From Anodontia alba (lineage: Eukaryota > Mollusca > Bivalvia > Lucinida > Lucinidae): DNA of 64,000 bases. The stretch spans positions 28,077,893 to 28,141,892 of the forward strand of contig OZ024825.1 in NCBI GenBank assembly GCA_964016985.1, in the 5' to 3' direction. Shown piece by piece: positions 1-11,061 of this stretch (positions within the stretch are counted from its first letter, which is position 1; each line of letters starts with the position of its first letter). Made by a program: the position numbers and the translations under genes. The notes beneath the pieces are model-generated. The model was given only the letters and a program-made list of their open reading frames with translations, was not told the origin of the DNA and did not search any database.

Positions 1-100
1 GCGAGCCCGTGCAGACAGGGAAACCCAGATCAGGCAGCGCGAATCCGGGCTCTCCGCTTCCAAAACTATATGATATTTTAGAATGTGCCAACAGAGAGTA

Positions 101-379
101 CATTACGAAAACATGCCTATTCAAATATACTGAACATTTTATCACCAAAAAAATGAAAATTTTCAGACAAAAATTCTTATATTCTTCATATTTCTGCTCA
201 AAACATAGATTGTGGGTACTCGTTAGAACCGCCTCGGCGAGGCGGTTCTAACGAGTGTCCACAATCTATGTTTTTGAGCAGAAATAAGAAAAATAATGTA
301 TACCCCTGTAAACATTAGTTTTACTGTATAAAAGTGGGGTTTAAGGGGGTCAAAATTATATAGGTATGTTTTCGTGATG
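101..379 (+). mobile_element. FB1 foldback element, copy 1
   Basis: Left end CATTACGAAAACATGCC, right end GTTTTCGTGATG. The central palindrome is GTGGGTACTCGTTAGAACCGCC with apex CTCGGCGAG. The right arm carries ACTGTATAAAAGTGGGG. The base before and after is A. Confidence 0.9.
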
Positions 380-551
380 AAATGTTCTGATCAGATTGAG
401 CGAAACTGTGTCTGCGCATTTCGCATATACACAAAGACACATTTTTGGTTTGACATGACACATCGGCGAAGTTTACTTTTCGTTTGACCAGTTTACGAGA
501 CACATCCGCGAATGTTCCTTTTCGTTTGACGCGACACACGATGTGGGTTGA

Positions 552-905
552 CATTACGAAAACACGCCTATTCAAATATATTGAAAATTTCACCCCCAAA
601 ACTGAATGTTTTCAGATAAAAAAAATTCCGATATCTTTCATATTTCTGCTCAAACCATAGATTGTGGGTACTCGTTAGAACCGCCTCGGCGAGGCGGTTC
701 TAACGAGTACCCACAATCTATGTTTTTGAGCAGAAACAAGAAAAATAATTATTACCACTGTAAACCCCAGTTTTACCATATAAAAGAGGCGGTTCTAACG
801 AGTACCCACAATCTATGTTTTGAACAGAAATATGAAAAAATATCAAATTTTCTGTTTTTGGAGATGAAATTTTCTATATATTTGAATAGGTGTGTTTTCG
901 TAATG
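552..905. mobile_element. FB1 composite (two left ends joined)
   Basis: Starts as a normal plus-oriented FB1 (CATTACG at 552, core at 660-722), runs into the right arm, and stops at ATATAAAAG. It is then joined at about 786 to GAGGCGGTTCTAACG, the apex of a second copy in the other orientation, which runs to CGTAATG at 905. The result has two left-type ends and one and a half hairpins. Confidence 0.8.
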
Positions 906-1002
906 CAAGGGCAACATTTATAAAGTTTTACAGCTAAATGCTCACTGAAAGCACGTAACGTGTTGTTTGTGCATGCCTTTCATATATTAACTTTTTTTTT
1001 TT

Positions 1003-1205
1003 TTTTTTTGGTCGATTGTTTACAATTGAGTCATAGTATACAAACGCCAAAATTTTCTTAAGGTGGTCGTCCACGTGATTATCACTGGCCAATGTAATTA
1101 AAGCACGGGTTAGAAGAAGTCCAGGTAACGGTTATTCATAGCAGCACTATTCTTGTCGCTGTGACGTCAGAGTGCAGTGTCAATAGTGTTATTTATAAAA
1201 CCTAG
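1003..1205 (+). repeat. Dispersed repeat U with CRE-like palindrome
   Basis: GTCGATTGTTTACAATTGAG ... GTCCACGTGATTATCACTGGCC ... GTCGCTGTGACGTCAGAGTGC. An inverted copy lies at 39045-39240. Confidence 0.75.
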
Positions 1206-1224
1206 ACTGGGACATTGGCAAACA

Positions 1225-1291
1225 GTGCAGACGCAGATCAGACGCCGCAAAACATGGCGTTCGATCAGGGTCTGCACTGTTTGCTAAAATT
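1225..1291. repeat. Isolated FB5-type core hairpin
   Basis: GGCAAACAGTGCAGACGCAG ... AGGGTCTGCACTGTTTGC flanking CAGACGCCGCAAAACATGGCG. Confidence 0.75.
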
Positions 1292-1436
1292 CCAGGAAGT
1301 TAAAGTTAAACGGAACAGTCTTATGTCCCCGTTCAGAAACATTTTCCCAGCCTACTCTCAGAAACAATCGACCCATCAGTGCTGTCAGTGCTTTGATTTC
1401 TCGTGATGTCGCTGTAAACACTACTCGTATTTGTCA

Positions 1437-1632
1437 TAACCCTTCTCTTGCTAAACACGACATTCCCGGTCTTAGTAAACAGTGTAGATCCAGATCAGTT
1501 GGCTTCTGAAGAAGCCAACTGATCTGGATCTGCATGTGAATTTCTATCAAAAAACTCGGATCAAGTAATCTGATTGGCCGGAAATTAGAAGTGGGCGTGG
1601 CATCTTAATTCATTCAGCATGACAAGGGTTAA
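1437..1632. mobile_element. FB6 foldback element
   Basis: ATAACCCTTCTCTTGCTAAAC to GCATGACAAGGGTTAA. The perfect central hairpin is CCAGATCAGTTGGCTTC-TG-AAGAAGCCAACTGATCTGG. Confidence 0.85.
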
Positions 1633-1639
1633 AAGCCAT

Positions 1640-1880
1640 CTGAACCGCAACGTGAGAAAACGTTCTTTCTGACATGTGCACCTTATGAAGACTTTAATCA
1701 GCCTGTGCATCTGCACAGTCCGATCTGAGTCTTCGTTTTCCGCATGAAGAAAGTTTGCATCCTTCACTACCCAAAATGCGCCCAGTGAAGATTCTGATCA
1801 GACTGTCCAGAATGCGCAGGCTGATCTGAATCATCACTGGGCGTACATCTCTTGCGGTACGTTTTCCGACGTTGCGGCTC
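1640..1880. mobile_element. FB7-like element
   Basis: Contains ATCAGCCTGTGCATCTGCACAG and the right-hand mirror CAGAATGCGCAGGCTGATCTG, then TGGGCG and ACGTTTTCCGACGTTG. Confidence 0.65.
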
Positions 1881-1881
1881 A

Positions 1882-2777
1882 ATTTTGCATGTCATTGTCC
1901 TTTTCTGTATTTCCTACTTTATGTCTTTAAATGTTTTCGTGTTTTAGAATAATTGGTAATTATATCGACTAAAAGACAAGTTGTAGGCAATTTACAACTG
2001 CCTACGCTACCAGATATCAATTCAAACGCAGCATAAGGAATGTAAGAGAAATGAAGGGGAATGAATACATTTTCCAGGAAGGCAAATCAGAATTATTTTT
2101 TGTGTCCATTCTTAAAAAGGGTCTACTGTGAAAGAATAGAATTTGCTGCCTATGGGAGCAAATTCTTTGCTTTTAGAAGATACTCTTTTCAGAAGGAGTT
2201 AAGTGTTTTTTTGTTGTTGTTTTTTTTTGTTTTGTTTTTTGCAAATGGGAAACTACAAAATGTGTCTACCTTCGGCGGACATTATACGCTTTAATGACAT
2301 TCAAGTCAGGTTTCAACCACCAAGATTCAGACCGTCAATGCACAGCTTCTATGTGCCTCAGGTACCTTCACAACTTACAAAATTCTGCGAACTAACTAAC
2401 TACTAAATAACTTACTGACTGACTAACTCATTAACCAACTTATTTTAAGAAAAAAAAACAACTAATTGCCTAATTACTAATCAAACCGTCATCTCAACCA
2501 ACATTTTTTGAAGTTGTACTAATGTTACACAACACGCAAATAAAGAAAAAATGAGATTATCGATAAGGAGAGACCAAACACAAATTCCCATCACATTGGA
2601 GACTTTTTGATTTTCAACTAAACTCACTTCCCATTACCATTTCCATTTTTTTTTTTTTTTTTTTTTTTTGGCGGGGGTGGGAGCGGGGAGGTGTTAGACC
2701 TTTTAAACAAGAGGATCATAACAATTTCCCATCCTTGAAAGTTTATCCTTCTTTAAAATATTTTTGTGGAAACTTAA
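1882..2777. other. AT-rich stretch, no gene seen
   Basis: Contains T-runs (2218-2245, 2649-2669), a G-rich patch at 2670-2692 and ACTAACT-like short repeats near 2390-2440. No conserved coding segment. Confidence 0.6.
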
Positions 2778-2997
2778 CGAAGTTGTTAGCTAACGTGACG
2801 TTAAAATTTCTATCTTGAAATAATGCCAATACATTGATACTTTTTGCTGAAAAAAGGTGAGTAGTTTTTGCTTCGTAAAAGCTACTCACATTTTTGCAGC
2901 AAAAATATCAATGTATTTGACAAGTAGCATATAAGTTCTTGATTTGAAAATACCTCAGCTACAAACTCATGAAGTTATCGGTGCTTTTGACAACTGG
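2778..2997. mobile_element. FB9 foldback element, old copy
   Basis: AAGTTGTTAGCTAACGTGACG; TTTTTGCTGAAAAAAGGTGAG / CTCACATTTTTGCAGCAAAAA around TTCGTAAAAGC; right end ACAACTGGGTTC. Confidence 0.75.
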
Positions 2998-3031
2998 GTT
3001 CTGTATAAAAAAAGCCATCTTTAACCAACAG

Positions 3032-3309
3032 CATTACGAAAACACGCCTATTCAAATATATTGAAAATTTTACAACCAGAAAAGGAAAAAATTCAGACAA
3101 AAAATTCTGATATTTTTCTTATTTCTGTTCAAAACATAGATTATAGGTACTCTTTAGAACCGCCTCGATGAGGCGGTTCTAACGAGTACCACAATCTATG
3201 TTTTTGAGCAGAAATAAGAAAACTAATGTATACCCCTGTAAACCCCAGTTTTACTATATAAAAGTGGGGTTTAAATGGGTCAAAATTATATAGGTATGTT
3301 TTCGTGATG
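3032..3309 (+). mobile_element. FB1 foldback element, copy 3
   Basis: CATTACG...CGTGATG with apex CTCGATGAG. Flanking base G on both sides. Confidence 0.9.
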
Positions 3310-3597
3310 GGTAGTTGAATCAGTCTAACCAAGATAACAAGAAGAGAGTAATGATAAACAGTTGACCATCCACTAAGGATCAGTCTCCAACAGAAGCCAA
3401 GTCCCCATACCAGTCAATTTTCTGATTTCACAGTGTCGTTATAATATATATATGAAACCTGTCTAAAGAATTGCCTTTATACAACACTTTATTTTATGAC
3501 CTCCTAATGATGGCTGTTGTAAGGAGGTTACACTGTACGCAAACGAAGTCAATTGCTTTCACTGTATGGCAAGTCACAACTCAGAGATATAAGGTTG

Positions 3598-3695
3598 GGA
3601 GCAATTCTTTCATTTTAGTGTAGACCCCTGTTCAGAGGGGGATTGATGTGCCGGAAAACAAACAGGAACTGACAAAACGGTGTCTCCGCTTTGAA
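3598..3695. repeat. FB17-type repeat
   Basis: GAGCAATTCTTTCATTTTAG, GACCCCTGTTCAGAGGGGG, GGAAAACAAACAGGAACTGAC. Confidence 0.6.
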
Positions 3696-3721
3696 AAATG
3701 TTGTAATATCTACGAAGCTGG

Positions 3722-4084
3722 TCCGATTCCCTTAATGGTTTCCTATCACTAGGCAGTTATGCTCTCATTATGTATTCATATCATCATTATTATTAATATC
3801 TCTCTTTCTCTCTGTCTGTCTGTCTTTTTCCCTCTCCTGCTCTCTGTCTAATTCCCTTAATGGTTTCCTATCACTAGGCAGTTATGCTCTCATTATGTAT
3901 TTATATCATCATTATCATCAGCATCTCTCTTTCCCTCTCTCTATCTGTCTGTCATCCTCTCCTGCTCTCTGTCCAATGCCCTTAATGGTTTCATATCACT
4001 AGGCAATTTAGCTCTCATAAGGTATTAATATCATCATTATCATCAGATTTCTCTTTCCCTCTCTCTGTCTGTCACCCACTCCTG

Positions 4085-4085
<1 letters not shown>
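3722..4085 (+). repeat. Minisatellite, three units of about 124 bp
   Basis: CCCTTAATGGTTTCCTATCAC, TAGGCAGTTATGCTCTCATTA and TATCATCATTAT recur at 3729, 3853 and 3977, each ending in a CT-rich stretch. Confidence 0.85.

Positions 4086-4141
<56 letters not shown>
4086..4141 (+). repeat. (CT)n microsatellite
   Basis: Uninterrupted CT dinucleotides, continuing the CT-rich ends of the minisatellite units. Confidence 0.98.
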
Positions 4142-4241
4142 ACGTATTCGTATAAGAATCAGCATCAGCATCTCTCTCAGCATCTTCATGTGTACGTCTC
4201 TCTCTCTAACATCTAACGTAATGATATCAATAATTATCATC

Positions 4242-4347
<106 letters not shown>

Positions 4348-4559
4348 TCAATAACTGCCTACATATTGATAAGACACCAGACAAGCAGGGATAACGGCAA
4401 ACTAAGCAAAATGCACAACGGATCAAATTTGCATGATGAGTGCTAATCAAAAGCCGTCAGCAAGGTTAATATATTCTTAGATTAACTACTATAACATAGG
4501 AGAAGCTGACGAATGCCCACGCGAAGTTCGATTTTGGTACCGAAGCCGTAAAAATAAGA

Positions 4560-4756
4560 TTACGCTTAGCAATCTGGATAAAATTTTCTGCAGATGACAT
4601 TTTTAAATATTTTTCTTATTGTTACCAGAAAGCAGGAATTGACATTTCATGCAAATTGTCTCCATGAAAAGTCATTTCCTGTTTTCTGGGAATAATATGA
4701 AAAATATCACCAAGTTGTCATCTGCTGAATAAGCCCAGAGAGTGGTAGAAGTTAAC
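4560..4756. mobile_element. FB2 foldback element
   Basis: ACGCTTAGCAATCTGG left, CAGAGAGTGGTAGAAGTTAAC right. Arms CTGCAGATGAC / GTCATCTGCTG, core CATTTCATGCAAATTGTCTCC partly deleted. Confidence 0.75.
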
Positions 4757-4916
4757 GCTGTCAAACTAAAGTTCAGACAATAGAAAAATGCAAACGGTTT
4801 GGAGTGCACTAATTGATGGGGAAGATACACACGAACAGCGAGGATTCAGGACAAGCACTCCTCCATCTAACCTAGTAATTCTTACCTCCTTGAAAGCGTA
4901 CTAAAATTGTACTTTT

Positions 4917-4985
4917 GCAAATAGGTTAGACCCAGATGAGAAACCTTAGACAACGGCGTCTGATCAAGGTCTATACTTTTTGTTA
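4917..4985. repeat. Degraded FB5-type core hairpin
   Basis: GCAAATAGGTTAGACCCAGATGAG ... ACGGCGTCTGATCAAGGTCTA. Confidence 0.5.
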
Positions 4986-5539
4986 TGATCTTAGCAAGTA
5001 TGCTATAACAGAATCAATTACGTATGACAGTTTCTATATAATATTTCTTAAAGCAGTATGGTTGCTCTAAATGACCCAAACTATTGTTGCTCAAAAACAG
5101 ATTAACTTTTAACTCATCAATATAAAAAAAAAAACTTTTCACACTTTGGATAATTTCACTGATCATGAAATATTTTCTACGGTCATTCTCTCCCTTCCGC
5201 TTATTCAAGAAGGGTAGTTGTCAGTTTCTGGCGAAAGAATGTGCACAATACTGGTAAACCGCTTAGAGGACTAAGCCTGCCCAGTAAACGTGTGGTTAGG
5301 TAAAACTGACCGCGCTCGACATGACCCCACTGGGTTGACTGGGCCGTTAAACCTCAACACAAACAAAACAATGTATGTGTGTAAACCAGATTAAATTACA
5401 TAGAAAATACATATGCTCCAGTGTGAATTGATTGATTTCGGGTCACTAAATACTTGAATAGGCTTAAATAAGATGTCCAAATTACATGGTATATGCATAA
5501 ACAGGTTGAAATGGACAATAAACAGAAACATATCAGAGT

Positions 5540-5776
5540 TGAGATAGTGAGTAAAATAATAAATTGAACAACACATTTAACAAATGAATATGTAATTTGA
5601 CTCCTGAAGTTAGAAATATATATATATAATAATGTGGAAAAGAGGAGGAGCAATTTCTCCTCTTTTCCACATTATTTTGTTACCTGTTGTCATAGTTTCA
5701 TGTTAAAACAGGGACCAGATTTTCACTTCGAGATAAGCGGTAATTCGAAATAAGCGAGTTGGAGATAACGTGTATT
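5540..5776. mobile_element. FB10 pogo/Tc1-like foldback element, eroded left
   Basis: Hairpin AATGTGGAAAAGAGGAG / CTCCTCTTTTCCACATT (5631-5675), then TTTTCACTTCGAGATAAGCGG and TTCGAAATAAGCGAG. Confidence 0.7.
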
Positions 5777-5922
5777 GCTAACTGGACACTTGCTATGTCA
5801 GCCATTTTGATTATTCATTTATGGCCACCTACTGTAGATAACTCATATATCGCATCCGATTTTGATCAAAGTAGTATCACAAAGCATAGTTCGTAAAGAT
5901 ACACTGTTCATCGACATTACAA

Positions 5923-6170
5923 GGGCCGCGCCATGCAAAAATGTATAGTCGGCATATGCGGACCGCGAAGGCCCAGATCAGCCTGCGCGTCTGCGCAGTT
6001 TGATCAGGGCCTTCACTCTCCGCTAAACCAATCATTAGACACTATTGAAGGTACCAATGGAGATTAAATGCACGGATGAGACTTTGCGCATGTGTAAGAT
6101 GAATCTGAATCTATGCATTTTGCGCGTGCTCGAAGACACATTTTCGCCTGGCGTGGTCCGCATATTCTTT
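5923..6170. mobile_element. FB7 foldback element
   Basis: GGGCCGCGCCATGCAAAAATG, GCATATGCGGACCGCGAAGGCC, inner hairpin CAGCCTGCGCGTCTGCGCAG, mirror GCGTGGTCCGCATATTC. Confidence 0.75.
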
Positions 6171-6242
6171 AAAAGGGGTATAGAAACACCACAAATTAAA
6201 AACAAAAAATTTAAAAAAAATCTGACATGAAATTATGAACCT

Positions 6243-6320
6243 CCCTTCTCTTTGGAACTTTCCTTAAAGGAAAGACTTTGCTCCTTCTGGGAGCAAAGCT
6301 TTCCTCTTGGAATAACCCAG
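6243..6320. repeat. FB8-type hairpin, degraded
   Basis: CTTAAAGGAAAGACTTTGCTCC-TTCT-GGGAGCAAAGCTTTCC, overlapping an unrelated A+T-rich flank. Confidence 0.6.
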
Positions 6321-6806
6321 TTTTCGAAACCAAAATCAAACGGGGGAAACTTGCCTTCTTTGCAAAGTGGCGGTCAAAGCAAATTATGTCATAAATAATT
6401 TTACTATTCTTTGAAGAATAGGAAACTTGACATTTCTTGTGAATGTTCTCCTTTACGATTCACATGAAATGTCTAGTCTAGTCCTATCTTTTTGAAAAAG
6501 AAATATACTAAAAAGGAATAATCGTTTGATATCTATACATTTTGTCATCAGTGTATTAAGGGTAAAGGCCCTTTTTAAATTATTTCTATACTATTAGACT
6601 CTTATTTAAAATAGCCATAACAACTTTGTCAGATCCTTGAGCCGGGGGAGTTTCGTGTGGCTGTACAACAAACTATAAACACGTTGTTGAGAGCGCTATG
6701 TAAATGGTCCATCAGTCTCAGTCCAGCAAGCCATCAGATTTATTCCTCCTACAACTAGTACGCCCACATGACTGGAATATTCTGTATTAATATGTAAACA
6801 AATTGG

Positions 6807-7046
6807 GCCGTGCTATGCGAAAATGTCTTCGGGCATATGCGGACAGCGAAGGCCCAGACCAGCCTGCGCATCCGCGCAGTCTGATCAGGGCCTTCCCTCT
6901 CTGCTAAAAGAATCAGTAGACACCATACAAGGTATCAATGGAGAACAAATGCCCGAGTGAGACTTTGCGCATGCGTGGGATGAATCTGAATCTGTGCATT
7001 TAGGGCATGCTCGAAGACCTATTTTCCCTTGGCGCGGCCCTATATG
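6807..7046. mobile_element. FB7 foldback element, second copy
   Basis: GGGCCGTGCTATGCGAAAATG to TTGGCGCGGCCC. Same internal order as the copy at 5923. Confidence 0.8.
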
Positions 7047-7111
7047 TAAATAAAATGTATTGCCTTAAGAGGAATGGATACCATTTCAGAATAGTATGGA
7101 AGATGTCCAGG

Positions 7112-7327
7112 CCTCGAGGTTATAAAACGTTCTTATGCTCAACTCATTTGAGCATGAAATTTGTCCTGCTAATAAATCTCAGATTATTTACAATTGTAGA
7201 GTCTTTCTTGCTAAAAATTGCTGAAAATTTCTCTGCTAACAAATATAAATGGCAATTTTCATATTTTTAGCAGAGAAAAGCTAATGCTCATCTGAGTTGA
7301 CGTGAAGTTTTTTTTATAACCTCGGGT
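7112..7327. mobile_element. FB12 foldback element
   Basis: GGCCTCGAGGTTATAAAACG ... CAACTCATTTGAGCATGAA to GATGAGCATTAGC-mirror and TTTATAACCTCGGGTC. Inner arms CTGCTAA... / ...TTAGCAG. Confidence 0.85.
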
Positions 7328-7377
7328 CAGGAAGAGCCATTACCACAGAAACAGCCCACACAAACAGGAAGAGCAAA

Positions 7378-7494
7378 CCCAGCTAGCATTCTACGTAAAT
7401 CTACATCGGGCCGTCATCGGCCCGTCAGCTACCCTGACGGGCCGATGACGGCCCGATATAGATTTACGTAGAATGCTGACTGGGAACAAACCAA
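7378..7494. mobile_element. GC-rich foldback element with empty site in window
   Basis: Near-perfect inverted repeat CCCAGCTAGCATTCTACGTAA / ...GAATGCTGACTGGG with inner GGGCCGTCATCGGCCCGTCAG. Flanks GAGCAAA | AACAAACC. The empty form GAGCAAACAAACC is at 20100-20112, giving a 2-3 bp (AA/AAC) target duplication. Confidence 0.88.
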
Positions 7495-7555
7495 GACAGA
7501 CAGTACACAAGCCATAAACCAAAGGAAAGCAAAGCTCTGTAAAATCTTATTTGCG

Positions 7556-7612
7556 ATACATGGATCATTGTTTTCCTTCTAACTTTGGCTGCGACTCTCG
7601 TCTTTATCAAAC
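7556..7612 (+). repeat. Dispersed repeat flanking mariner, copy 1
   Basis: Contains ATGGATCATT then AACTTTGGCTGCGACTCTCG. The same order of motifs recurs just right of the mariner. Confidence 0.6.
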
Positions 7613-7625
7613 TATTGCGGAGAAA

Positions 7626-8968
7626 TACGAGGGTCGTGCAAAAAGTTCTGTCACTAATAGGCTTCCTTTGTTTTATCCCAGGTATATTTTAAAATGCTTC
7701 ACTGCACTTGAATGGTGTGTTGAATACCTAACGATACACGTTTATTTCGTGCAAATTGCTTTCCAACCGACCGAGTTATTTCAAATTGAAATAGATGCAG
7801 TCATATATTCTGACCAATTTACTTGTTACATTGGAACATGGACCAGAAGACTGAAATTCGTAGCTATATTAAATGCAGCATTAGGCTTAAAATAGATTCA
7901 GAGCAGATATTTAATGAATTGTGTGGTATATACGGACCTCAGACCATTTCAATGCGCACAGTTTTTAGGTGGATTAAAGCTTTTAAAGCTGGGAAATTTT
8001 CTGATGAAGATGATACCCGTCCTGGAAGGCCTAAAACCTCTGTTACCAAAGCTAACATCGCTGCTGTAAAGATTGTGGTCGAACAGGATGCGCGATTGTC
8101 TGTCAAAGATATAGCTAGTTGTACTGGCATATCAAAAATATCATGTGCAAACAATTCTGAAAAAAAGAACGTTTGGACCTGAGAAAGGTTTGAGCTAGGT
8201 GGCTAACCTCATTTGCTCACTGAGGAGCAAAAGACACAACGCCATAAATGTGCCCGGGAACTTTTGAAAAGATACAAATGCTGTAGTAGTCGGGTTATTT
8301 CTAACTTGATAACAGGTTATGAAACCTGGGTGCACATGTTTGAGCCGCAAAGGAGGGCTGATAATAAGCAATGGAAGCGAAAAGATCTAAAACGCCCATG
8401 TATTGCCAAGAGAACCATAAGTTCGAAAAAGATGTTGTACTCAATTGCCTTTAATTCAAGTGGGTCAGTCGTTCAAGTGCCTTGTGCATCTGGTCATACA
8501 GTCACTGGCCGATTCTACAAGAACTGAAGAAAGTGAAGAGTTTTACAATAAGAAACGACCAAGCAAATGATGGTCAGGAGTCCACCTTTTACATGACAAC
8601 GCCTCCTCTCATAAGTGTGAGGTTGTTAAGTCTTTTTTGGCTTCTGAAAGGGTGAAAGTTTTAAACCACCCACCTTATTCACCTGACCTGAGTCCCTGTG
8701 ATTTCTTTTTATTTCCAAGGCTTAAGAAAATGTTTTCTGGAAATAAGTATACGTCTAGAAGTTCTCTTGGAAGCGCTATTTATCAGTGTCTCCAACAGAT
8801 ACCAAAAGAAGACTATTTATCTTTTTTTCGCGACTGGGTAAAAAGGTTACAAAATGTGTTTCAGTAAAGGGGGAATACTTTGAAGGTTTGTAATAAAAAT
8901 TTGTTTAATAAAACGTAGCACTGAAGTAATCCGAACCCAGTGACAAAACTTTTTGCAGGATCCTCGTA
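7626..8968 (+). mobile_element. Full-length mariner-type DNA transposon (inactive)
   Basis: Terminal inverted repeats lie at 7626-7653 and 8941-8968 (outer ends TACGAGGGTC and its partner). They match at 25 of 28 positions. Each end begins with TA, the target dinucleotide duplicated by Tc1/mariner elements. The span of about 1.34 kb is normal for mariner and encloses one transposase reading region on the plus strand. Related direct repeats (TTTGGCTGCGACTCTCG-like) occur left of it at 7558-7612 and right of it at 9163-9215 and 9247-9302. The repeat therefore flanks the insertion but is not part of it. Confidence 0.9.
7838..8867 (+). pseudogene. Mariner transposase pseudogene (DD34D family)
   Basis: The reading begins at ATG 7838 (MDQKTEIRSY). 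The N-terminal paired-type helix-turn-helix DNA-binding half carries WIKAFKAGKFSDEDDTRPGRP, the usual mariner linker, followed by a second HTH (SVKDIASCTGIS). After stops at 8180 (TGA) and 8204 (TAA), with local frame damage, the sequence resumes in the same frame with PHLLTEEQK and the catalytic block ITGYETWVH. Here the expected first catalytic Asp is Tyr (codon at 8318-8320). A stop follows at 8525. The third part lies in another frame, with a further in-frame TGA near 8567. It carries HDNASSH and YSPDLSPCDFFLF, which gives the D-34-D spacing. The C-terminus ends at 8867. The protein would bind the element's TIRs and cut at TA. With at least four lesions and one lost catalytic residue it cannot work. 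Length (about 345 codons) fits the family. Confidence 0.92.
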
Positions 8969-9162
8969 ACCCTCAGTAACGTTACTAAGTGCATTTGACA
9001 GGTCTCTAACCCACACCATGCGAGCTCTGAACAATGCGGCGACGTCGCCTAGCATTGCGACGTCCGTCGTCATTACCGATTGCGCAACCGAGACAAACCC
9101 AATAACGCTAACTGGCGTCGCAGTACGGTTGGTATTGAGGTTTGTTTTTAATTTATATGCAA

Positions 9163-9305
9163 CATATGGATCATTTTTTATTCCCTTGAACTTTGGCTGC
9201 AACTCTCGTCCTTATTAGGAGCTCATTATTATTATCTTATATTCGATGTATGGGAATTTTTTATTCTGTCGAGCTTTGGCTGCGACTGTCATCTTTATCA
9301 GACTT
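9163..9305 (+). repeat. Dispersed repeat flanking mariner, copies 2 and 3 in tandem
   Basis: Two tandem copies (about 9163-9218 and 9247-9302) of the ATGGATCATT / TTTGGCTGCRACTSTCRTC repeat, about 84 bp apart. They share short peptide-like readings (NFGCNSRPY) but no supported gene. Confidence 0.6.
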
Positions 9306-9578
9306 CCTCAGTACCAAGTGTACTGCGACGTCATTTAGCTTTATAAACACTGTTTGAATAATTTTATTTGGGCTGAGACAACCTCAATAAATTTGTTTAC
9401 ATAGTAGTGCAGTTGGTAAAAACATCGCAGCAATGGTCAGAGTTTGATGTGTTGAAACAAACGGATGTCACAGAAATTGTTTACATTGTTAAACACCGCG
9501 GAAAAGCCACCCGAAATTTACAAATTCCTCAAAAGTGGCGAATTTAAATACTCACCAATAAGATTTTACACGTGAAAT

Positions 9579-9634
9579 TATTATTATTATGATGATGATT
9601 ATTATTATTTTTATTATTATTATTATTATTATTG
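9579..9634 (+). repeat. (ATT)n microsatellite
   Basis: Interrupted ATT repeats. Confidence 0.95.
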
Positions 9635-9891
9635 AGAAAGTATTGCTTGGCATTGGAGTTGAGTAACTTCTTCTTTGGCATTTTAAACCTTGCTTGAAAA
9701 GCAGTTTATGACAGATTGACTAAATATCTATTTTGGTCAGTCAATATTTTGGTTAATCAAATTTTTGGACAATTAAAAATATAAATGAAAGGAAAGGCCA
9801 CACACTCGAAGCATATCGAAGAAGTGATGAGGAACAATGACAAGACAAGACTGCACGGTGGCAATACCTGGCATACAAACAAACAATAATA

Positions 9892-10251
9892 ACAGTAAAA
9901 CCTCAATGACTCGAATATGGATGGCTCGTTTACCACGGCTAATTCGAAGTTTTTTAGTCCCTAGGAAATTCTCTTGATAGCCAAAGAAAGCAAATATTCA
10001 AGGATATTTTAGGGATTTTGTCTTATTTTATCATGGGGTGTATGTTGTGTGTACTCATAAGAATCGCCTCGATGAGGCGATTCTAATGAGTACACTCAAC
10101 ATACCAGTATTATATAGAAGATCGATAATACATTCCTAAATTATATCTATTTGCCTTCTGACCAGGCGTTATGATTAACCCTCTCAGTGGCCAAGTCTAG
10201 AACAAATTTACATGGTTCCAAAGATGTTCGAGTTATTGAGGTACGACCGTA
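9892..10251. mobile_element. FB11 pogo/Tc1-like foldback element (empty site for FB1)
   Basis: Ends ACAGTAAAACCTCAATGACTC / GAGTTATTGAGGTACGACCGT, central cap GTACTCATAAGAATCGCC-TCGATGA-GGCGATTCTAATGAG. Lacks the FB1 found in its sister at 51159. Confidence 0.85.
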
Positions 10252-10255
10252 AAAT

Positions 10256-10312
10256 AGAGAAACTACCTCGAAACGGTCAGAAAACTACCTCGGAACGGTC
10301 AGAAAAAAATAC
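10256..10312 (+). repeat. Family R tail, tandem pair
   Basis: AAACTACCTCGAAACGGTCAG followed by AAACTACCTCGGAACGGTCAG. Confidence 0.6.
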
Positions 10313-10339
10313 TGCTGGGGAAAACTCGGCTAGTACTTT

Positions 10340-10368
10340 TGTTTGTTTTTTTTTTTGTTGTTGTTGTT

Positions 10369-10405
<37 letters not shown>

Positions 10406-10406
10406 T
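10340..10406 (+). repeat. Poly-T tract with TTG units
   Basis: Mixed TTG and a long T-run. Confidence 0.95.
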
Positions 10407-10518
10407 TTTAAACATTTTATACTAGCTTGGCATGCAAACCGATTAAGGAGACACTTCTTGAATGAGCAGAAATAACATCAAACAAAAAACACGGTCCTCT
10501 TTGCTTTTCTTGTAGTCA

Positions 10519-10519
10519 C

Positions 10520-10582
<63 letters not shown>

Positions 10583-10607
10583 AACAATAATAATAATAAT
10601 AATAATG
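10519..10607 (+). repeat. (AAT)n microsatellite
   Basis: About 29 AAT/AATA units with two interruptions. Confidence 0.97.
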
Positions 10608-10689
10608 TTTTCACTTTTGTAGATCAAAACATTTGACTACACTTTTTGTCTTGTGATAGGAGCTAATTGTACATCTTTAGTTGTTAATA

Positions 10690-10783
10690 GGGCCACAACG
10701 TCAGCTAACATATCGGACATGTGCGCCAAGCAAAGGTTGGTTCAGATCAGTCTGCGCATTCGCGGAGTCTGATCAGAATCTTC
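10690..10783. mobile_element. FB7 left half, split by FB1
   Basis: GGGCCACAACGTCAGC, ATGTGCGCCAAGC, CAGTCTGCGCATTCGCGGAG. The mirror-image part follows FB1 copy 4. Confidence 0.7.
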
Positions 10784-11061
10784 CATTACGAGAACATGCC
10801 TATTCAAATATACTGAAAATTTTACCACCAAAAAATGAAAATTTTCAGATTAAAAATTTTGATATTTTTCATATTTCTCCTCAAAACATAGATTGTGGGT
10901 ACTCGTTAGAACCGCCTCGATGAGGCGGTTCTAACGAGTACCCACAATCTATGTTTTAAGCAGACATAAGAAAAATAATGTATACCCCTGTAAACCCCTT
11001 TTTTACTTTGTAAAAGTGGGATTTAAGGGTGTCAAAATTATGTAGGTTTGTTTTCGTGATG
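10784..11061 (+). mobile_element. FB1 foldback element, copy 4 (first of duplicated pair)
   Basis: CATTACG...CGTGATG inserted in an FB7 element (left half 10690-10783). It is followed by about 100 bp of flank that is repeated after the next copy. Confidence 0.9.

Noticed and set aside
9018..9218. 66-codon plus-strand frame right of mariner
   Set aside because: Its end lies in the repeat that also flanks the mariner at 7556, and the start is in unassigned DNA. No domain is seen.
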